From UBA7359 sp963976795 (lineage in GTDB: Bacteria; Pseudomonadota; Gammaproteobacteria; Eutrophobiales; Eutrophobiaceae), in NCBI GenBank assembly GCA_963976795.1, contig CAXBLT010000011.1, positions 1 to 64,000 on the forward strand: 64,000 nucleotides of DNA. The letters run 5' to 3'. The position numbers and the translations under genes are program-made. Positions within the stretch are counted from its first letter, which is position 1; each line of letters begins with the position of its first letter. The notes below the pieces were generated by a model. That model did not search any database, was not told where the DNA came from, and worked only from the letters and a program-made list of their open reading frames with translations. Shown here in pieces: positions 34,827-44,542 of this stretch.

Positions 34827-36107
34827 ATGACACTCATTGCCTACGGAATTAACCACTCGACTGCACCGATAGAAGTTCGGGAAAAAGTAAGCTTTGGTAA
34901 TGATATCGTCACTGACGCCCTGAACGAGCTGAAACACCAAAACGGCGTACATGAAGCAGCTATCTTCTCCACCTGTAATCGTACAGAGATTTATTGCAGC
35001 GTAGACCAGCAAGATAACCACAACCCGGTTGAGTGGTTACACAATTTTCATGGAATGAAACAAAATCAGCTGCAGCCATTTTTATACAAACACCCGGATC
35101 ATAATGCGGTTCGCCATGTGCTACGTGTCGCGAGTGGCCTTGATTCAATGATATTGGGTGAACCACAAGTTTTAGGACAACTAAAAGATGCCTATCAACG
35201 AGCCATTAGTGCTGGCAGCATTGGTCACCAGCTAAATCGTCTGTTTCAACATTCGTTTCATGTTGCCAAAGAGGTACGAAGCAATACGACTATCGGAAAT
35301 CACCCCGTCTCCGTGGCTTACGCGGCTGTTCGTCTGGCACAACAAATCTTTGGTGAATTGAAAGATCAAACAGCATTGTTGATTGGTGCAGGTGAAACCA
35401 TTGAACTCGCTGCAAAACACCTGCACGAAAATGGTTTAAACCGCATGATTATTGCCAACAGGACATTAGAACGTTCCCAACGTTTAGCAAGTGAATACTC
35501 TGGCTACGCCATCCATATTGGAGACATACCCTCCCATTTGGCAGAAGCCGATATCGTCATTTCATCGACAGCAAGTCCATTGCCGATCCTTGGTAAGGGC
35601 GCAGTTGAAAGCGCAATAAAAACCAGAAAACATAAGCCAATGTTCATGGTTGATATTGCCGTACCGCGTGATATCGAGGTTGAAGTCGGAAATATGGACG
35701 ATATTTATTTATATAGCGTTGACGATCTAAAAGGCATGGTTCAGGAAAACCTGAAAAATCGCCAAGATGCGGCCAAACAAGCAGAAAAAATCATTGACTC
35801 CCAAGCACAAGAATTTATGGATTGGTTGAGTTCACTTGATGCCGTATCAACAATCCGGGCATTGCGTGGACAAGCTGAACAGATTCAGGAAGATGTTATT
35901 CAAAGAGGATTAACCAAATTGCGTAATGGTGCTGATCCGGAAACTATCTTGTTGGAAACAGCACACAGCCTGACCAAGAAATTGATCCATATTCCCAGTT
36001 CAACTTTAAGAAACGCAAGTGCTCAAAACCGGGATGATCTGCTTCAAGCCGCCGAAGAGTTGTATAGCCTGAAAGAACACCCCGTTCATAAAGATAAAAA
36101 ACAGTAG
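34827..36107 (+). CDS. hemA: Glutamyl-tRNA reductase
   Basis: HemA reduces glutamyl-tRNA to glutamate-1-semialdehyde, the first step of tetrapyrrole synthesis. The 426-residue protein shows GINHSTAPIEVREKVSF at the start, the catalytic Cys in FSTCNRTEIYC, LDSMILGEPQVLGQLKDAY, a NADPH-binding GAGETIELAAKHL, and DIAVPRDIEVEVGNMDDIYLYSVDDL. It is divergent from the lolB-side genes and leads hemA-prfA-prmC-moeB, as in E. coli. Heme for the bacterioferritin at 55674-56138 would come from this route. Confidence 0.97.
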   Translation: MTLIAYGINHSTAPIEVREKVSFGNDIVTDALNELKHQNGVHEAAIFSTCNRTEIYCSVDQQDNHNPVEWLHNFHGMKQNQLQPFLYKHPDHNAVRHVLRVASGLDSMILGEPQVLGQLKDAYQRAISAGSIGHQLNRLFQHSFHVAKEVRSNTTIGNHPVSVAYAAVRLAQQIFGELKDQTALLIGAGETIELAAKHLHENGLNRMIIANRTLERSQRLASEYSGYAIHIGDIPSHLAEADIVISSTASPLPILGKGAVESAIKTRKHKPMFMVDIAVPRDIEVEVGNMDDIYLYSVDDLKGMVQENLKNRQDAAKQAEKIIDSQAQEFMDWLSSLDAVSTIRALRGQAEQIQEDVIQRGLTKLRNGADPETILLETAHSLTKKLIHIPSSTLRNASAQNRDDLLQAAEELYSLKEHPVHKDKKQ

Positions 36108-36177
36108 CTGTCGCGACTACTGATAACTTAATCGCCTATTCAGGCATGATCCCAAAATATTTTTATTATAAAAGACC

Positions 36178-37260
36178 ATGAAAGAATCACTACATTTAAA
36201 ACTTGAAAAACTACTAGAACGACAGGAAGAGCTCGATGGATTACTCTCCGACCCTGATGTAATAAACAACCAGAATAAATTCCGTGAATTATCTCAAGAG
36301 TATGCAGAGGTGCGCCCTATCGTCAGTTGTTTTAACGATTATCGAAAAACGGTTGAAGACATCGAAAACGCAAAAGAGATGTTAAAAGATAGCGACAAGG
36401 AAATGCAGGAGCTTGCAACTGAAGAACTTAAAGGAGCTGATGCAGCACATGAACGGCTTGAAGCAGAACTTCAAGTGTTGTTGCTTCCTAAAGACCCTGC
36501 CGACAATAGCAATATATTTCTTGAAATACGCGCCGGTACCGGTGGTGAAGAAGCTGCATTATTTGCTGGCGATTTAATGCGCATGTACTCGCGTTATGCT
36601 GAATCAAGAGGCTGGAAAATAGAACATATCAGCGCAGCCGAGAGTGATCTGGAAGGCTACAAAGAAGTCATCATGCGTATAATTGGTGAAGGCGCTTATT
36701 CAAGGTTGAAATTTGAATCAGGCGCACATCGCGTACAACGTGTCCCTGAAACTGAGTCACAAGGACGTATCCATACTTCAGCATGTACGGTTGCTGTTTT
36801 GCCTGAAGCTGATGAAGTTAGTGAAATAAACATTAATACTGCCGACCTGCGTATTGATACCTTCCGTGCATCTGGTGCTGGAGGACAACACGTCAACAAA
36901 ACAGATTCCGCAATTCGTATTACGCATATACCTACCAATACAGTTATTGAATGTCAGGATGAACGTTCACAACATAAAAATAAAGCACGCGCGATGTCTT
37001 TACTGCAAGCCAAGTTACTCAGTAGCGAACGTGATAAACAACAAAGTGAAGAAGCAGAAAATAGACGCAATCTGGTAGGTAGTGGCGATCGATCCGAGCG
37101 TATTCGCACCTATAACTTCCCTCAAGGCCGAGTCACCGATCATCGTATTAACCTAACGCTATATCGACTCGATGAGTTCCTACAAGGTAATGTTGACATG
37201 GTTATCGATCCATTAATAAGTGAATATCAGGCCGATCTACTCGCATCGATTAATGACTGA
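36178..37260 (+). CDS. prfA: Peptide chain release factor 1
   Basis: RF1 recognises UAA and UAG and releases the finished peptide. The 360-residue protein has normal length. The catalytic GGQ motif sits in RASGAGGQHVNKTDSAIR, and the anticodon-like recognition region is in the middle domain. The Gln of GGQ is methylated by PrmC, which is encoded directly after it. An ordinary order hemA-prfA-prmC supports the call. RF2 would lie elsewhere. Confidence 0.97.
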   Translation: MKESLHLKLEKLLERQEELDGLLSDPDVINNQNKFRELSQEYAEVRPIVSCFNDYRKTVEDIENAKEMLKDSDKEMQELATEELKGADAAHERLEAELQVLLLPKDPADNSNIFLEIRAGTGGEEAALFAGDLMRMYSRYAESRGWKIEHISAAESDLEGYKEVIMRIIGEGAYSRLKFESGAHRVQRVPETESQGRIHTSACTVAVLPEADEVSEININTADLRIDTFRASGAGGQHVNKTDSAIRITHIPTNTVIECQDERSQHKNKARAMSLLQAKLLSSERDKQQSEEAENRRNLVGSGDRSERIRTYNFPQGRVTDHRINLTLYRLDEFLQGNVDMVIDPLISEYQADLLASIND

Positions 37261-37282
37261 TTAATTATTCAAACAAGCTGCA

Positions 37283-38128
37283 ATGCGAATAATTGATGTA
37301 CTCAAGCATGCCAAACGACAACTGGCATCATCAGATAGCGCAAGGATAGATGCAGAGAGTTTATTGTGTTCAATATTGAAATGTGATCGCAGCAAATTGT
37401 ACGCATATCCGGAACAGGCATTAAGCGATGAGGAACTGGATTCATTTAATGAACTGCTTGCGCTACGCGCCGAGGGTCACCCTGTTGCTCATCTGACCGG
37501 ACAAAAAGAATTCTGGTCACTTAACCTACAGGTAAGTCATGACACACTGATACCAAGACCTGAAACTGAATTATTAGTTGAGACAGCACTAACACTAATT
37601 CCGAATGATAAAGAAACAACGCTACTCGAACTGGGCACCGGAACAGGTGCAATAGCTATTGCCATTGCATCTGAACGTAACCATTCAAACATAACTGCAA
37701 CCGATTTAAGTGCAAAGGCATTAAATGTTGCACAACTGAATGCGCGTTCGCTCGCAATAGAAAATATCAATTTTAAAATCGCCGATTGGTTTGCGTTTCC
37801 GGACATCGAAAACTATGATCTGATCATCAGCAATCCACCTTATATTTGTGCTAATGACCCACATCTGAAACAAGGTGATGTCCGGTTTGAACCGATAACT
37901 GCATTAGCTTCAGGTGTAGATGGTCTGGATGATATTCGGACTATCATTCAACAAGCGCAACACTATTTAAATACTCGGGGTTGGCTGTTGCTTGAACACG
38001 GTTATAATCAAGCAGCACAGGTCAGACAGCTATTTAAAGATAACGGTTATACAACAGTCACCAGTGTTAAAGACTATGGTGGCATAGAACGCGTCAGTAT
38101 GGGTCAGCTCGCGCACCAGGCAAGATAA
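37283..38128 (+). CDS. prmC: Release factor glutamine methyltransferase
   Basis: PrmC methylates the GGQ glutamine of release factors using S-adenosylmethionine. The 281-residue protein has an N-terminal helical domain (to about 85), then LIPRPETELLVETAL, the SAM-binding LLELGTGTGAIAIAIA and the catalytic ISNPPYI motif near 190. It starts 22 bases after prfA and is followed 21 bases later by moeB, so a hemA-prfA-prmC-moeB transcript is likely. Confidence 0.96.
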   Translation: MRIIDVLKHAKRQLASSDSARIDAESLLCSILKCDRSKLYAYPEQALSDEELDSFNELLALRAEGHPVAHLTGQKEFWSLNLQVSHDTLIPRPETELLVETALTLIPNDKETTLLELGTGTGAIAIAIASERNHSNITATDLSAKALNVAQLNARSLAIENINFKIADWFAFPDIENYDLIISNPPYICANDPHLKQGDVRFEPITALASGVDGLDDIRTIIQQAQHYLNTRGWLLLEHGYNQAAQVRQLFKDNGYTTVTSVKDYGGIERVSMGQLAHQAR

Positions 38129-38149
38129 CAAAACTGAATTAACAAACTT

Positions 38150-38893
38150 ATGAATGACGACCAACTTCTGAGATACAGCCGACAAATGATGCTACCAGAG
38201 ATCGATGCTGCCGGTCAGGAAGCACTCAGCGAAGCGCGTGTGTTAATCGTCGGTCTGGGTGGATTGGGTTCACCTGTTTCAATGTATCTGGCCAGCGCCG
38301 GTGTTGGTCATTTAGTGCTGGTAGATTTCGATAAGGTTGATATCAGCAACCTGCAACGACAAATCGTACATACAACCCCAGACATTGGTCGACTAAAGAT
38401 CGACTCTGCAAAAGAACATCTACAGGCTATCAACCCGGAGATTAAGATTGAATGTATAGAACATGCATTGGAAGCAGAAGAACTGTTATGCGAAGCTACA
38501 AAAGCAAGTATTATCGTCGATGCCTCTGATAATTTTCAAACACGTTTTGCCTTAAACGAAGCCTCTGTAAAAACAAAAACACCATTAGTATCCGGTGCCG
38601 CCATTCGTTTTGAAGGCCAGGTCACTGTGTTTGATCCACGTGATGAGACTTCACCCTGTTATCGCTGTCTATACGGTGATGATGTTGCCACACAGGAAAC
38701 CTGTACTGCCAATGGCGTCATTGCGCCGTTGCTGGGTATTATTGGTAGCATACAAGCGAATGAAACCCTGAAATTAATAATGGGTATTGGCGAGACCTTG
38801 CAAGGAAAGTTATTATTAATTGATTCGCTCTATATGGAACTGAATCAAGCCATATTGAGAAAAGATCCGTCCTGCCCGGTTTGTAATAAGTAA
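38150..38893 (+). CDS. moeB: Adenylyltransferase MoeB/ThiF family
   Basis: A 247-residue E1-like enzyme that adenylates the C-terminus of a ubiquitin-like sulfur carrier such as MoaD or ThiS. It shows RYSRQMMLPEIDAAGQ, the ATP loop GLGGLGSPVSMYLA, the SNLQRQ motif, DASDNFQTRFALNEA, a zinc site made of CYRC and CPVC, and the QETCTANGVIAPLLGIIG segment with the conserved Cys. Position after prmC fits moeB in many gammaproteobacteria. MoeB versus ThiF cannot be settled by sequence alone; molybdenum cofactor use by the enzyme at 23466-26208 makes MoeB reasonable. Confidence 0.85.
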   Translation: MNDDQLLRYSRQMMLPEIDAAGQEALSEARVLIVGLGGLGSPVSMYLASAGVGHLVLVDFDKVDISNLQRQIVHTTPDIGRLKIDSAKEHLQAINPEIKIECIEHALEAEELLCEATKASIIVDASDNFQTRFALNEASVKTKTPLVSGAAIRFEGQVTVFDPRDETSPCYRCLYGDDVATQETCTANGVIAPLLGIIGSIQANETLKLIMGIGETLQGKLLLIDSLYMELNQAILRKDPSCPVCNK

Positions 38894-38915
38894 AACCGGA
38901 GATATTCCCTCAACA

Positions 38916-39905
38916 TCAATCCACGCCATCAATAAAGGTTTCAACAAACGCCTTAATTTTCGCTATAACACGAGCAGAAATAGTGCCACGTTCTCTTAAT
39001 CCGGGACGCGACTGCATAATACCGATGACATCATCACGCATAGGTGATTTCTCAGTAAACAAATAGTCACCAATCACCTTTTGCAGGCCTTCTTGCTCTA
39101 AACCTTCAGTGTCACTGAGTTCTTTAATCGCCTTTTGTTTTTCCTCACTCCAGTAATTTTCAAATTCCTGATCAATGTCACCACCCTTTGGTATGTTTGG
39201 AAAATTATTAGCGATAAATCGCTCTATCAATTCTTTCTTACTGCGCAATAAAGCAATGATGTAACTGACATTAATTTTATCTCTACGAATCAACTCCAGT
39301 TCAAAATCAATATCATCAAGAATAGAGACTCTCTCTTTTTCATGTTCGCTACGAACCTTGTCATAGAGATCAAGATATTTACTTCTGTAATCAGCAAACA
39401 GCTGTTCGTCCATTGGCAGGTCATCAAAAGTAAATTCAGTAAAGCACTCTAAGACATTCTTCAGCCAGATAATGTCACGAAAAGCCTGAATAAATTTTGC
39501 TTCGTCTTCTTCGGTAAGAAGCTCATCAACACTCGCAACTGTTGGCGTAATCTCTAATAATTTTTCAACCGCTTCGCTAAAGTGTTTTATATAATCCTCA
39601 TGCGGCTCAAGAACAATCTCTTCAATGGCATTCTTGTTAACAAATAATTCCATCGCCTGATAAGAAAAAATAGTAGCAACGTTTAGATTATGTTCGCCGG
39701 CCTGTTTTTTCTCTTTCAATAATTCGTAATACGCCATCAAGGTTTTAATCTTCGAGACACAAAAGGTAGTGGTGTACTCGCGTGAATGCATCTTACGATT
39801 ATGGTTGGCAATAATATAATCGGTAATATTATTTATCCGTAGCGGTGCTTCCATTACCTCAGCCGTATCAATCGCTTCGACCTCAATATCAACAACACCC
39901 TCTTT
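38916..39905 (-). pseudogene. Type I restriction enzyme HsdR, C-terminal fragment
   Basis: An open frame of 312 codons (38916-39854) encodes the HsdR C-terminal helical region, with EAPLRINNITDYIIANHNRKMHSREYTTTF and TISARVIAKIKAFVETFIDGV (cited in part). The reading continues upstream in another frame (VVDIEVEAIDTAEV), and a single-base deletion in the A-rich CAAAAGAGGG stretch at about 39898-39905 shifts it against the middle fragment. No hsdM or hsdS is near, so the system is dead here. Confidence 0.85.
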
Positions 39906-40405
39906 TGCTTAACCGTACGAATATATTCAATTGCAAACTTCAATACATTCTCATCACGAATAGCATCGGTAATAACATACTTATGTAAACACTCGCCAAA
40001 CAAGTCTTTGGTCGTGCGTTTACCTAATGCATTCTTTGCAAAAATAGGTGCGCCGGTGAAACCAAACATTTGTACGTTAGTAAAGAAGTCTTTAATACGA
40101 TTGTGTGTATCGCCGAACTGCGCGACTAGTTTTTTAGTATCATTGGTCGCATCAACGCTACCCTCAGAAAAACTATTAAATTCTTTAATTGTTTGGAAAT
40201 CGAGGTCTTTTCTATCGACCACAAATACGACCTTATGTACATGTGGTGATTGCGTTAAAATTTGCGCGGTCTTGAATGAAGTGAGTGTTTTACCTGAACC
40301 GGTTATGTGCCAAATACAACCAAACTTCTCCGTGTATAACACCTGATTAACAATCGCTTCCACGGCATAGTATTGATACGGAGTGGCTGATAGTTCATGA
40401 ATTGA
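39898..40405 (-). pseudogene. Type I restriction enzyme HsdR, motor-domain fragment
   Basis: This segment keeps motif I (HITGSGKTLTSFK), VVFVVDRKDLDFQT and FGFTGAPIF with TKDLFGECLHKYVITDAI. Between KKLVAQ and FGDTHNR about 40 residues that normally carry the DECHRS motif II are gone, probably by deletion between short QF-coding repeats. The nuclease domain and everything else N-terminal is absent, replaced by a HigA-like piece in the same frame. The fragment ends in a frameshift against the C-terminal part. It cannot make a working motor subunit. Confidence 0.85.
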
Positions 40406-40495
40406 TTGTAAATTAAGCCAAAACTCAGGCGAAGTAGCAAATGCCTCTGAAAATAACCAGGCCGTTTCAGGAGTAATACCACGTTTGCCGCACAC
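40406..40495 (-). pseudogene. HigA-like antitoxin fragment (C-terminal 30 residues)
   Basis: About 30 codons reading GKRGITPETAWLFSEAF and TSPEFWLNLQ match the helix-turn-helix end of HigA-type XRE antitoxins. They run in frame into the HsdR fragment at the sequence LNLQ-SIHELS. No toxin gene and no antitoxin N-terminus is seen. It is a relic captured between two other relics. Confidence 0.75.
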
Positions 40496-40496
40496 A

Positions 40497-40740
40497 ATTT
40501 CGATTACCCGTAATTGATTCGGAATGATAAAGCTCTTCTTCCAATGTCAATTTATCACAGGCAAAGTTTTCATGCGTTTTTAAGAACTTATTAAATCGTG
40601 ACACAGTGTCATCATCGGGAATCAGGCTAGTAGTTGCGATAGCACCCGCATTGATCATGGGGTTGAATGGTCCGCTCATTCCAAGGTCCAGACTTATCTT
40701 ATTGACAACATTATAAACCCCGAGGTTTATACAATATGCT
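40497..40740 (-). pseudogene. Glutaminase fragment
   Basis: A short frame contains PFNPMINAGAIATTSLI and YHSESITGNRN, both characteristic of the serine-dependent glutaminase family, with a Phe-rich middle. The similarity stops exactly where the HigA-like piece begins, and a frameshift separates the two frames. Upstream the frame reaches a stop near 40740 without a complete N-terminus. This is a remnant of about 60 to 80 residues from a family member that normally has about 300 residues. Confidence 0.8.
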
Positions 40741-40793
40741 TAATAATATTTACTAAATTACGCATAATAAAAATAAAGTTTAACGCGAATGAT

Positions 40794-41294
40794 TTATTTT
40801 TTTACATCGCGTGTTCTTACCCATGTTTGCTGAATAATATAGGCATCATAACTGGCACGATGTCTTTTCAAGTCCATCTCGGCAAGTATTTTATCCTTCG
40901 TATCATGCCAAATAGCCATTTGTGATTCAGACAGGATCATTTCCAGAGGACTGGTAGAAAACTTTGGTTCGATACTACATTCATAAAACAGTTTGAGTAT
41001 CCACGGTTTGTCTACCACCCATCCATCGGTATATACCGTCTTACCATCTAGTAGTTCATTCAACTCATTAGCGACTTCGTGCAAAGGCTTGCCGTAGCTT
41101 TCAAGAATATCTCTTGGAATACGATGCACTCCTTCTGCATCATCATCCCAATGTGTCCAGTCTTGGTGTGGCAATAATAAACTACAGTATTTCTGCCCGT
41201 CTTCCAGTGCTATACCAATTTCAATCGGATAACTTTCCGGACCAAAACCGGAGGCTTCTACATCAATAATGAGTGGTTCTGAAATCAATTTCAT
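40794..41294 (-). CDS. 3'-5' exonuclease, DEDD type
   Basis: A 166-residue protein with the exonuclease-fold motifs: motif I IIDVEASGFGPESYPIEIG (Asp and Glu metal ligands), a central TDGWVVDKPWILKLF segment with the second Asp, and the C-terminal HRASYDAYII that holds the last His/Asp pair of the DEDDh group. Small stand-alone members degrade single-stranded DNA or RNA ends, but the substrate is not visible here. It begins just beyond the relic region and has normal-looking sequence. The ribosome site before the ATG is weak. Confidence 0.75.
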   Translation of the reverse strand: MKLISEPLIIDVEASGFGPESYPIEIGIALEDGQKYCSLLLPHQDWTHWDDDAEGVHRIPRDILESYGKPLHEVANELNELLDGKTVYTDGWVVDKPWILKLFYECSIEPKFSTSPLEMILSESQMAIWHDTKDKILAEMDLKRHRASYDAYIIQQTWVRTRDVKK

Positions 41295-41480
41295 GAATTA
41301 TACACACCTTGAATTAACGAATGATTTAATACGTCTTTTGATGACTTTAAAAGCTCAACGGCTTTATAGCATAGAATTCAGTAAGGCAGAATGAACAAAT
41401 TTAATCCAAACTGGAATGAAGTGTTTTGCACCAATATTGAACGGCTATGAGATTAATTGGTGCTAAATGAGTATTCAGCT

Positions 41481-41585
41481 TTAAACAAATTCAGTTGTAG
41501 CACGAAAGAAAACTAATGCGCATAAGATATTAATACCGATCAATAATATTTCATCATTAGTGGTTTCACTCATATTGGCTGACAT
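41481..41585 (-). CDS. Small single-pass membrane protein (34 aa)
   Basis: A 34-codon gene with a GGAG ribosome site ahead of the ATG at 41585. The product has a polar N-terminus (MSANMSETTNDE), one hydrophobic helix ILLIGINILCALVFF and a short Arg-containing tail. It lies 96 bases after the MetX-like hydrolase and in the same direction, downstream of the Baeyer-Villiger monooxygenase, so it may belong to that transcript. Function unknown. In 41295-41480 I see no other convincing gene. Confidence 0.5.
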   Translation of the reverse strand: MSANMSETTNDEILLIGINILCALVFFRATTEFV

Positions 41586-41681
41586 GTTTTTCTCCGAAAA
41601 GACAGCGTCTGGATGTAAGTTTAAATTTATTCACACAACGAACAGCTATCAATAGGTTTGTTGTATTTAGTTATAACAGAC

Positions 41682-42716
41682 TTACGATGCCAACAGTTCC
41701 TTTAACACAGTATCAATCTGCGCCAGGCAATCAGGATCGGTCCCGAACAAGCCAAGATGTCCGTCAATACTGTTAATGACTTTGAATTCGCTGTTAGGTA
41801 TCAACGCTTGTTCGACCTCACAATCAGATGGCGGAAAAAACATATCATGGCTGATCGGCATGACATACGTCTTCGCTGTTATTCGACCCAGGGCTGTAGC
41901 CAAGTCTCCATCAGTATGACGACTTACATCACCTCGTTGCCACTTCCAGGCCATACATAGCAGGTTATTTGGATCCATCGGTGCAAAATAATTGGTCATA
42001 AAATCATCAACAAATGCTTTCATTGATTCGAAACCGAGAGCTTGATGGCGGTTCTGACGGAAAAATTCCGTACTCCAACCCATTACGGTCCACAACTTGG
42101 CGTGCCGCCTCAAACCTGCAACTACTTCTGTCGAATTCGCGTAGTTTCCATTATTGTATTTTGGATCGGTGGTAATGGCCTCCATAAGGGTTTCAGTATA
42201 GAGAAAATCATGTTCAGTATTTTTTGCAGTTCCAGCAATCGGTGCGGCACGCTTTACCATATCAGGGTAACGTACTGCCCATTCATAAGTTTGTTGAGCG
42301 CCCATCGAGCCGCCAACAACTAATTCCAGGCGGTTAATACCAAATGTTTCCGTTAAAAGTTTATGTTGCGCACGAACATCATCACCAATGCGAACCTTGG
42401 GAAATGATGCTCCGTCAGAGTTGTGCGGCGAAGTCGATAAGCCGTCACCAATCTGGTTGACCACAATAATAAAATACTTATCCGGGTCGAGAGCACGCCC
42501 GGTACCAATGTAAACATCCTCCATGATCTTGCTAGTACCTGAATACCAGGTAGTAATAAGGATGGCATTGTCTTTTTCTTCACTAAGAGTGCCATGCGTA
42601 GCAACAGCGAGCTGACAATTCGATATTGAACCACCCTCTTCCAATTCTAATGTACCGATGTCCATCAGTTCATAAGGACCGTGTCCTTCCTGACCATAGT
42701 AACTATTCGCCGTCAT
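41682..42716 (-). CDS. Alpha/beta hydrolase, MetX-like (esterase or acyltransferase)
   Basis: A 344-residue member of the homoserine O-acetyltransferase superfamily. The nucleophile Ser is S137 in VVGGSMGAQQTYEW; the Asp is in ISHDMFFPPSDCEV and the His in DGHLGLFG. The PIAGTAKNTEHDF segment follows the nucleophile region. True MetX usually reads GGSLGGMQALEW, so the GAQQTYEW variant suggests another job. It directly follows a Baeyer-Villiger monooxygenase, and I infer that it cleaves the ester made by that enzyme. Homoserine acetylation cannot be excluded. Confidence 0.75.
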   Translation of the reverse strand: MTANSYYGQEGHGPYELMDIGTLELEEGGSISNCQLAVATHGTLSEEKDNAILITTWYSGTSKIMEDVYIGTGRALDPDKYFIIVVNQIGDGLSTSPHNSDGASFPKVRIGDDVRAQHKLLTETFGINRLELVVGGSMGAQQTYEWAVRYPDMVKRAAPIAGTAKNTEHDFLYTETLMEAITTDPKYNNGNYANSTEVVAGLRRHAKLWTVMGWSTEFFRQNRHQALGFESMKAFVDDFMTNYFAPMDPNNLLCMAWKWQRGDVSRHTDGDLATALGRITAKTYVMPISHDMFFPPSDCEVEQALIPNSEFKVINSIDGHLGLFGTDPDCLAQIDTVLKELLAS

Positions 42717-42809
42717 GTTTTTCCTCCAGAAGATTTACTATAAGGCGGAACAGCCTACCACACTGGTTCGAATGTTCCATTTGATCAAACGTTCCAAATG
42801 TATATGCTC

Positions 42810-44414
42810 TTATCTAAGGTCAAAACCGGCATAATCATTTTCAACGATATCCCTACAATGTTGATGATAAGTATTCACACCACCAATGTACGAAAGGAGC
42901 CGTCGTGGCTTGCCTTCAACATTCGATCCCATATACCAGGAGTTCGTCTTTGCCAGCAGTGTTGATTTAGAAATTTCATCATGATGCGCTACCCATTCAT
43001 CCTGTTTTGATTCACTGGCTTCAATTTCTGACTTTTCTTTGCTTTTCAAAAACTCTATACATGCTGTAATCCAGTCTACCTGTTGTTGTAAACAAGTCGT
43101 CATATTACAAAGTGCCGCTGATGGCGCCAATGGAGCTCCGGTTGTGAATAAATTTGGGTAGCCGTGTATTTGCAGGCCAAGTGTCGTACGAATCTCCTTG
43201 CTCCATTCTTCTTTAATAGATCGACCTCCTCGCCCTCGTATATCAATGCGCGTTAAGGCTCCAGTTGCAGCATCAAACCCGGTAGCAAAAATGATAATAT
43301 CGACTTCATGAACCTGTCCATCGGCCGTCTTTATAGCACTTTCGGTAACCTCTTCAACAGGGTTTTCTTTAACACATATGAGTTCGACGTTATCTCGATT
43401 GTAGGCTTCATAATAATTGGTCTCCAGGGGCACACGATGCAAGCCAAAGCCATATTCAGTGGGTATCAATTTCCTTGCAACTTCTGGATCATTAATACGT
43501 TGTCGAATTTTCTTGCGTACAAAATCAGAAATAACCTTGTTAACCTCTTCATCGACAAACATTTCGAAAAATGACCCTACCCAAAATTGAAGACTTCCAT
43601 CGGCCCAAATTTCTTCCAAGGCTTGCTGTTGTTCATCAGATGAAAGTTCTGCCCAACTTCTCGGGTCTAAATCATAATCAAAGCCAACATACGTCCCCAA
43701 TACTTTTTCTTTTAGTTCATGGAAACGTTTCTTAAACGCATTCCGGTCAGCATCGGTTAGTTTTGGGTTATTCATTGGGATTGTGTACTGCGGTGTACGC
43801 TGAAAGACAGTAAGTTTTTCAACTTCACTCGCGATAGTCTGAATGACCTGAATTCCGGTTGCACCGGCACCAATCACAGCTACACGTTTACCCGCAAGAT
43901 TAACTCCTTCCCTTGGCCAACGTGCCGTATGAAACATCTGTCCTTTGAATTTTTCTTCGCCTGGATAGGTCGGCTTGACTGGGGCGGAAAGCATACCCCC
44001 GCAACTTATTAAAAATTGCGTAGAAAATGTCTCGCCCGTGTCCGTAGTAATAATCCAGCGCAGCGAATCTTCATTATAAGATGCTGATTTTACACGCGTT
44101 TCAAATTGAATGTCGCGTCTCAGATCACAGCGATCAACAATAAAGTTTAAGTATCTTTCTTGTTCTGGTTGTGTGGGAAACCGTTCACTCCAGCTCCACT
44201 CGTTATTCAATTCTTCAGAAAACCAGTATTGATAAACATGTGATTGAGAATCGACACGAGCGCCGGGATAGCGGTTCCAGTACCAGGTGCCACCAATGTC
44301 TGTACCAGCTTCTATAACTTTAACCTTATAGCCTTTTTCACGTAAACGATAAAGTTGATATAGGCCAGCTATTCCTGCGCCAATCACTACTGCATCATAT
44401 TCAAGGGTACTCAT
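42810..44414 (-). CDS. Baeyer-Villiger monooxygenase (flavin-dependent)
   Basis: A 534-residue NADPH- and FAD-dependent monooxygenase that inserts oxygen next to a ketone to give an ester or lactone. FAD loop GAGIAG is at 12-17, NADPH loop GAGATG at 182-187, and between them is the Baeyer-Villiger fingerprint F-x-G-x3-H-x3-W-P at residues 156-167 (FKGQMFHTARWP). GGTWYWNRYPGARVD and FATGFDAATGAL are also typical, as in cyclohexanone-type enzymes. It lies upstream of a MetX-like hydrolase and beside an AraC regulator. Confidence 0.93.
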   Translation of the reverse strand: MSTLEYDAVVIGAGIAGLYQLYRLREKGYKVKVIEAGTDIGGTWYWNRYPGARVDSQSHVYQYWFSEELNNEWSWSERFPTQPEQERYLNFIVDRCDLRRDIQFETRVKSASYNEDSLRWIITTDTGETFSTQFLISCGGMLSAPVKPTYPGEEKFKGQMFHTARWPREGVNLAGKRVAVIGAGATGIQVIQTIASEVEKLTVFQRTPQYTIPMNNPKLTDADRNAFKKRFHELKEKVLGTYVGFDYDLDPRSWAELSSDEQQQALEEIWADGSLQFWVGSFFEMFVDEEVNKVISDFVRKKIRQRINDPEVARKLIPTEYGFGLHRVPLETNYYEAYNRDNVELICVKENPVEEVTESAIKTADGQVHEVDIIIFATGFDAATGALTRIDIRGRGGRSIKEEWSKEIRTTLGLQIHGYPNLFTTGAPLAPSAALCNMTTCLQQQVDWITACIEFLKSKEKSEIEASESKQDEWVAHHDEISKSTLLAKTNSWYMGSNVEGKPRRLLSYIGGVNTYHQHCRDIVENDYAGFDLR

Positions 44415-44542
44415 AGAATTTTCCTCACTTTGCTAACTATTCAGAATTTACCCTCGATAACGCTCAAGTTCTTGAATAAACCGGAGTAAAATTTGAATAA
44501 AGCAGTGTCGACGATGGGCCGCAATATAAACTTAAGCCTGTT

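Noticed and set aside
39854..40495. A single 213-residue protein
   Set aside because: It is a fusion of a HigA-like end with HsdR pieces lacking motif II and ends in a frameshift; it is better described as pseudogene fragments.
41391..41450. Short plus-strand frame of 19 codons between the exonuclease and the 34-residue gene
   Set aside because: No promoter, weak ribosome site and no motif; probably chance.
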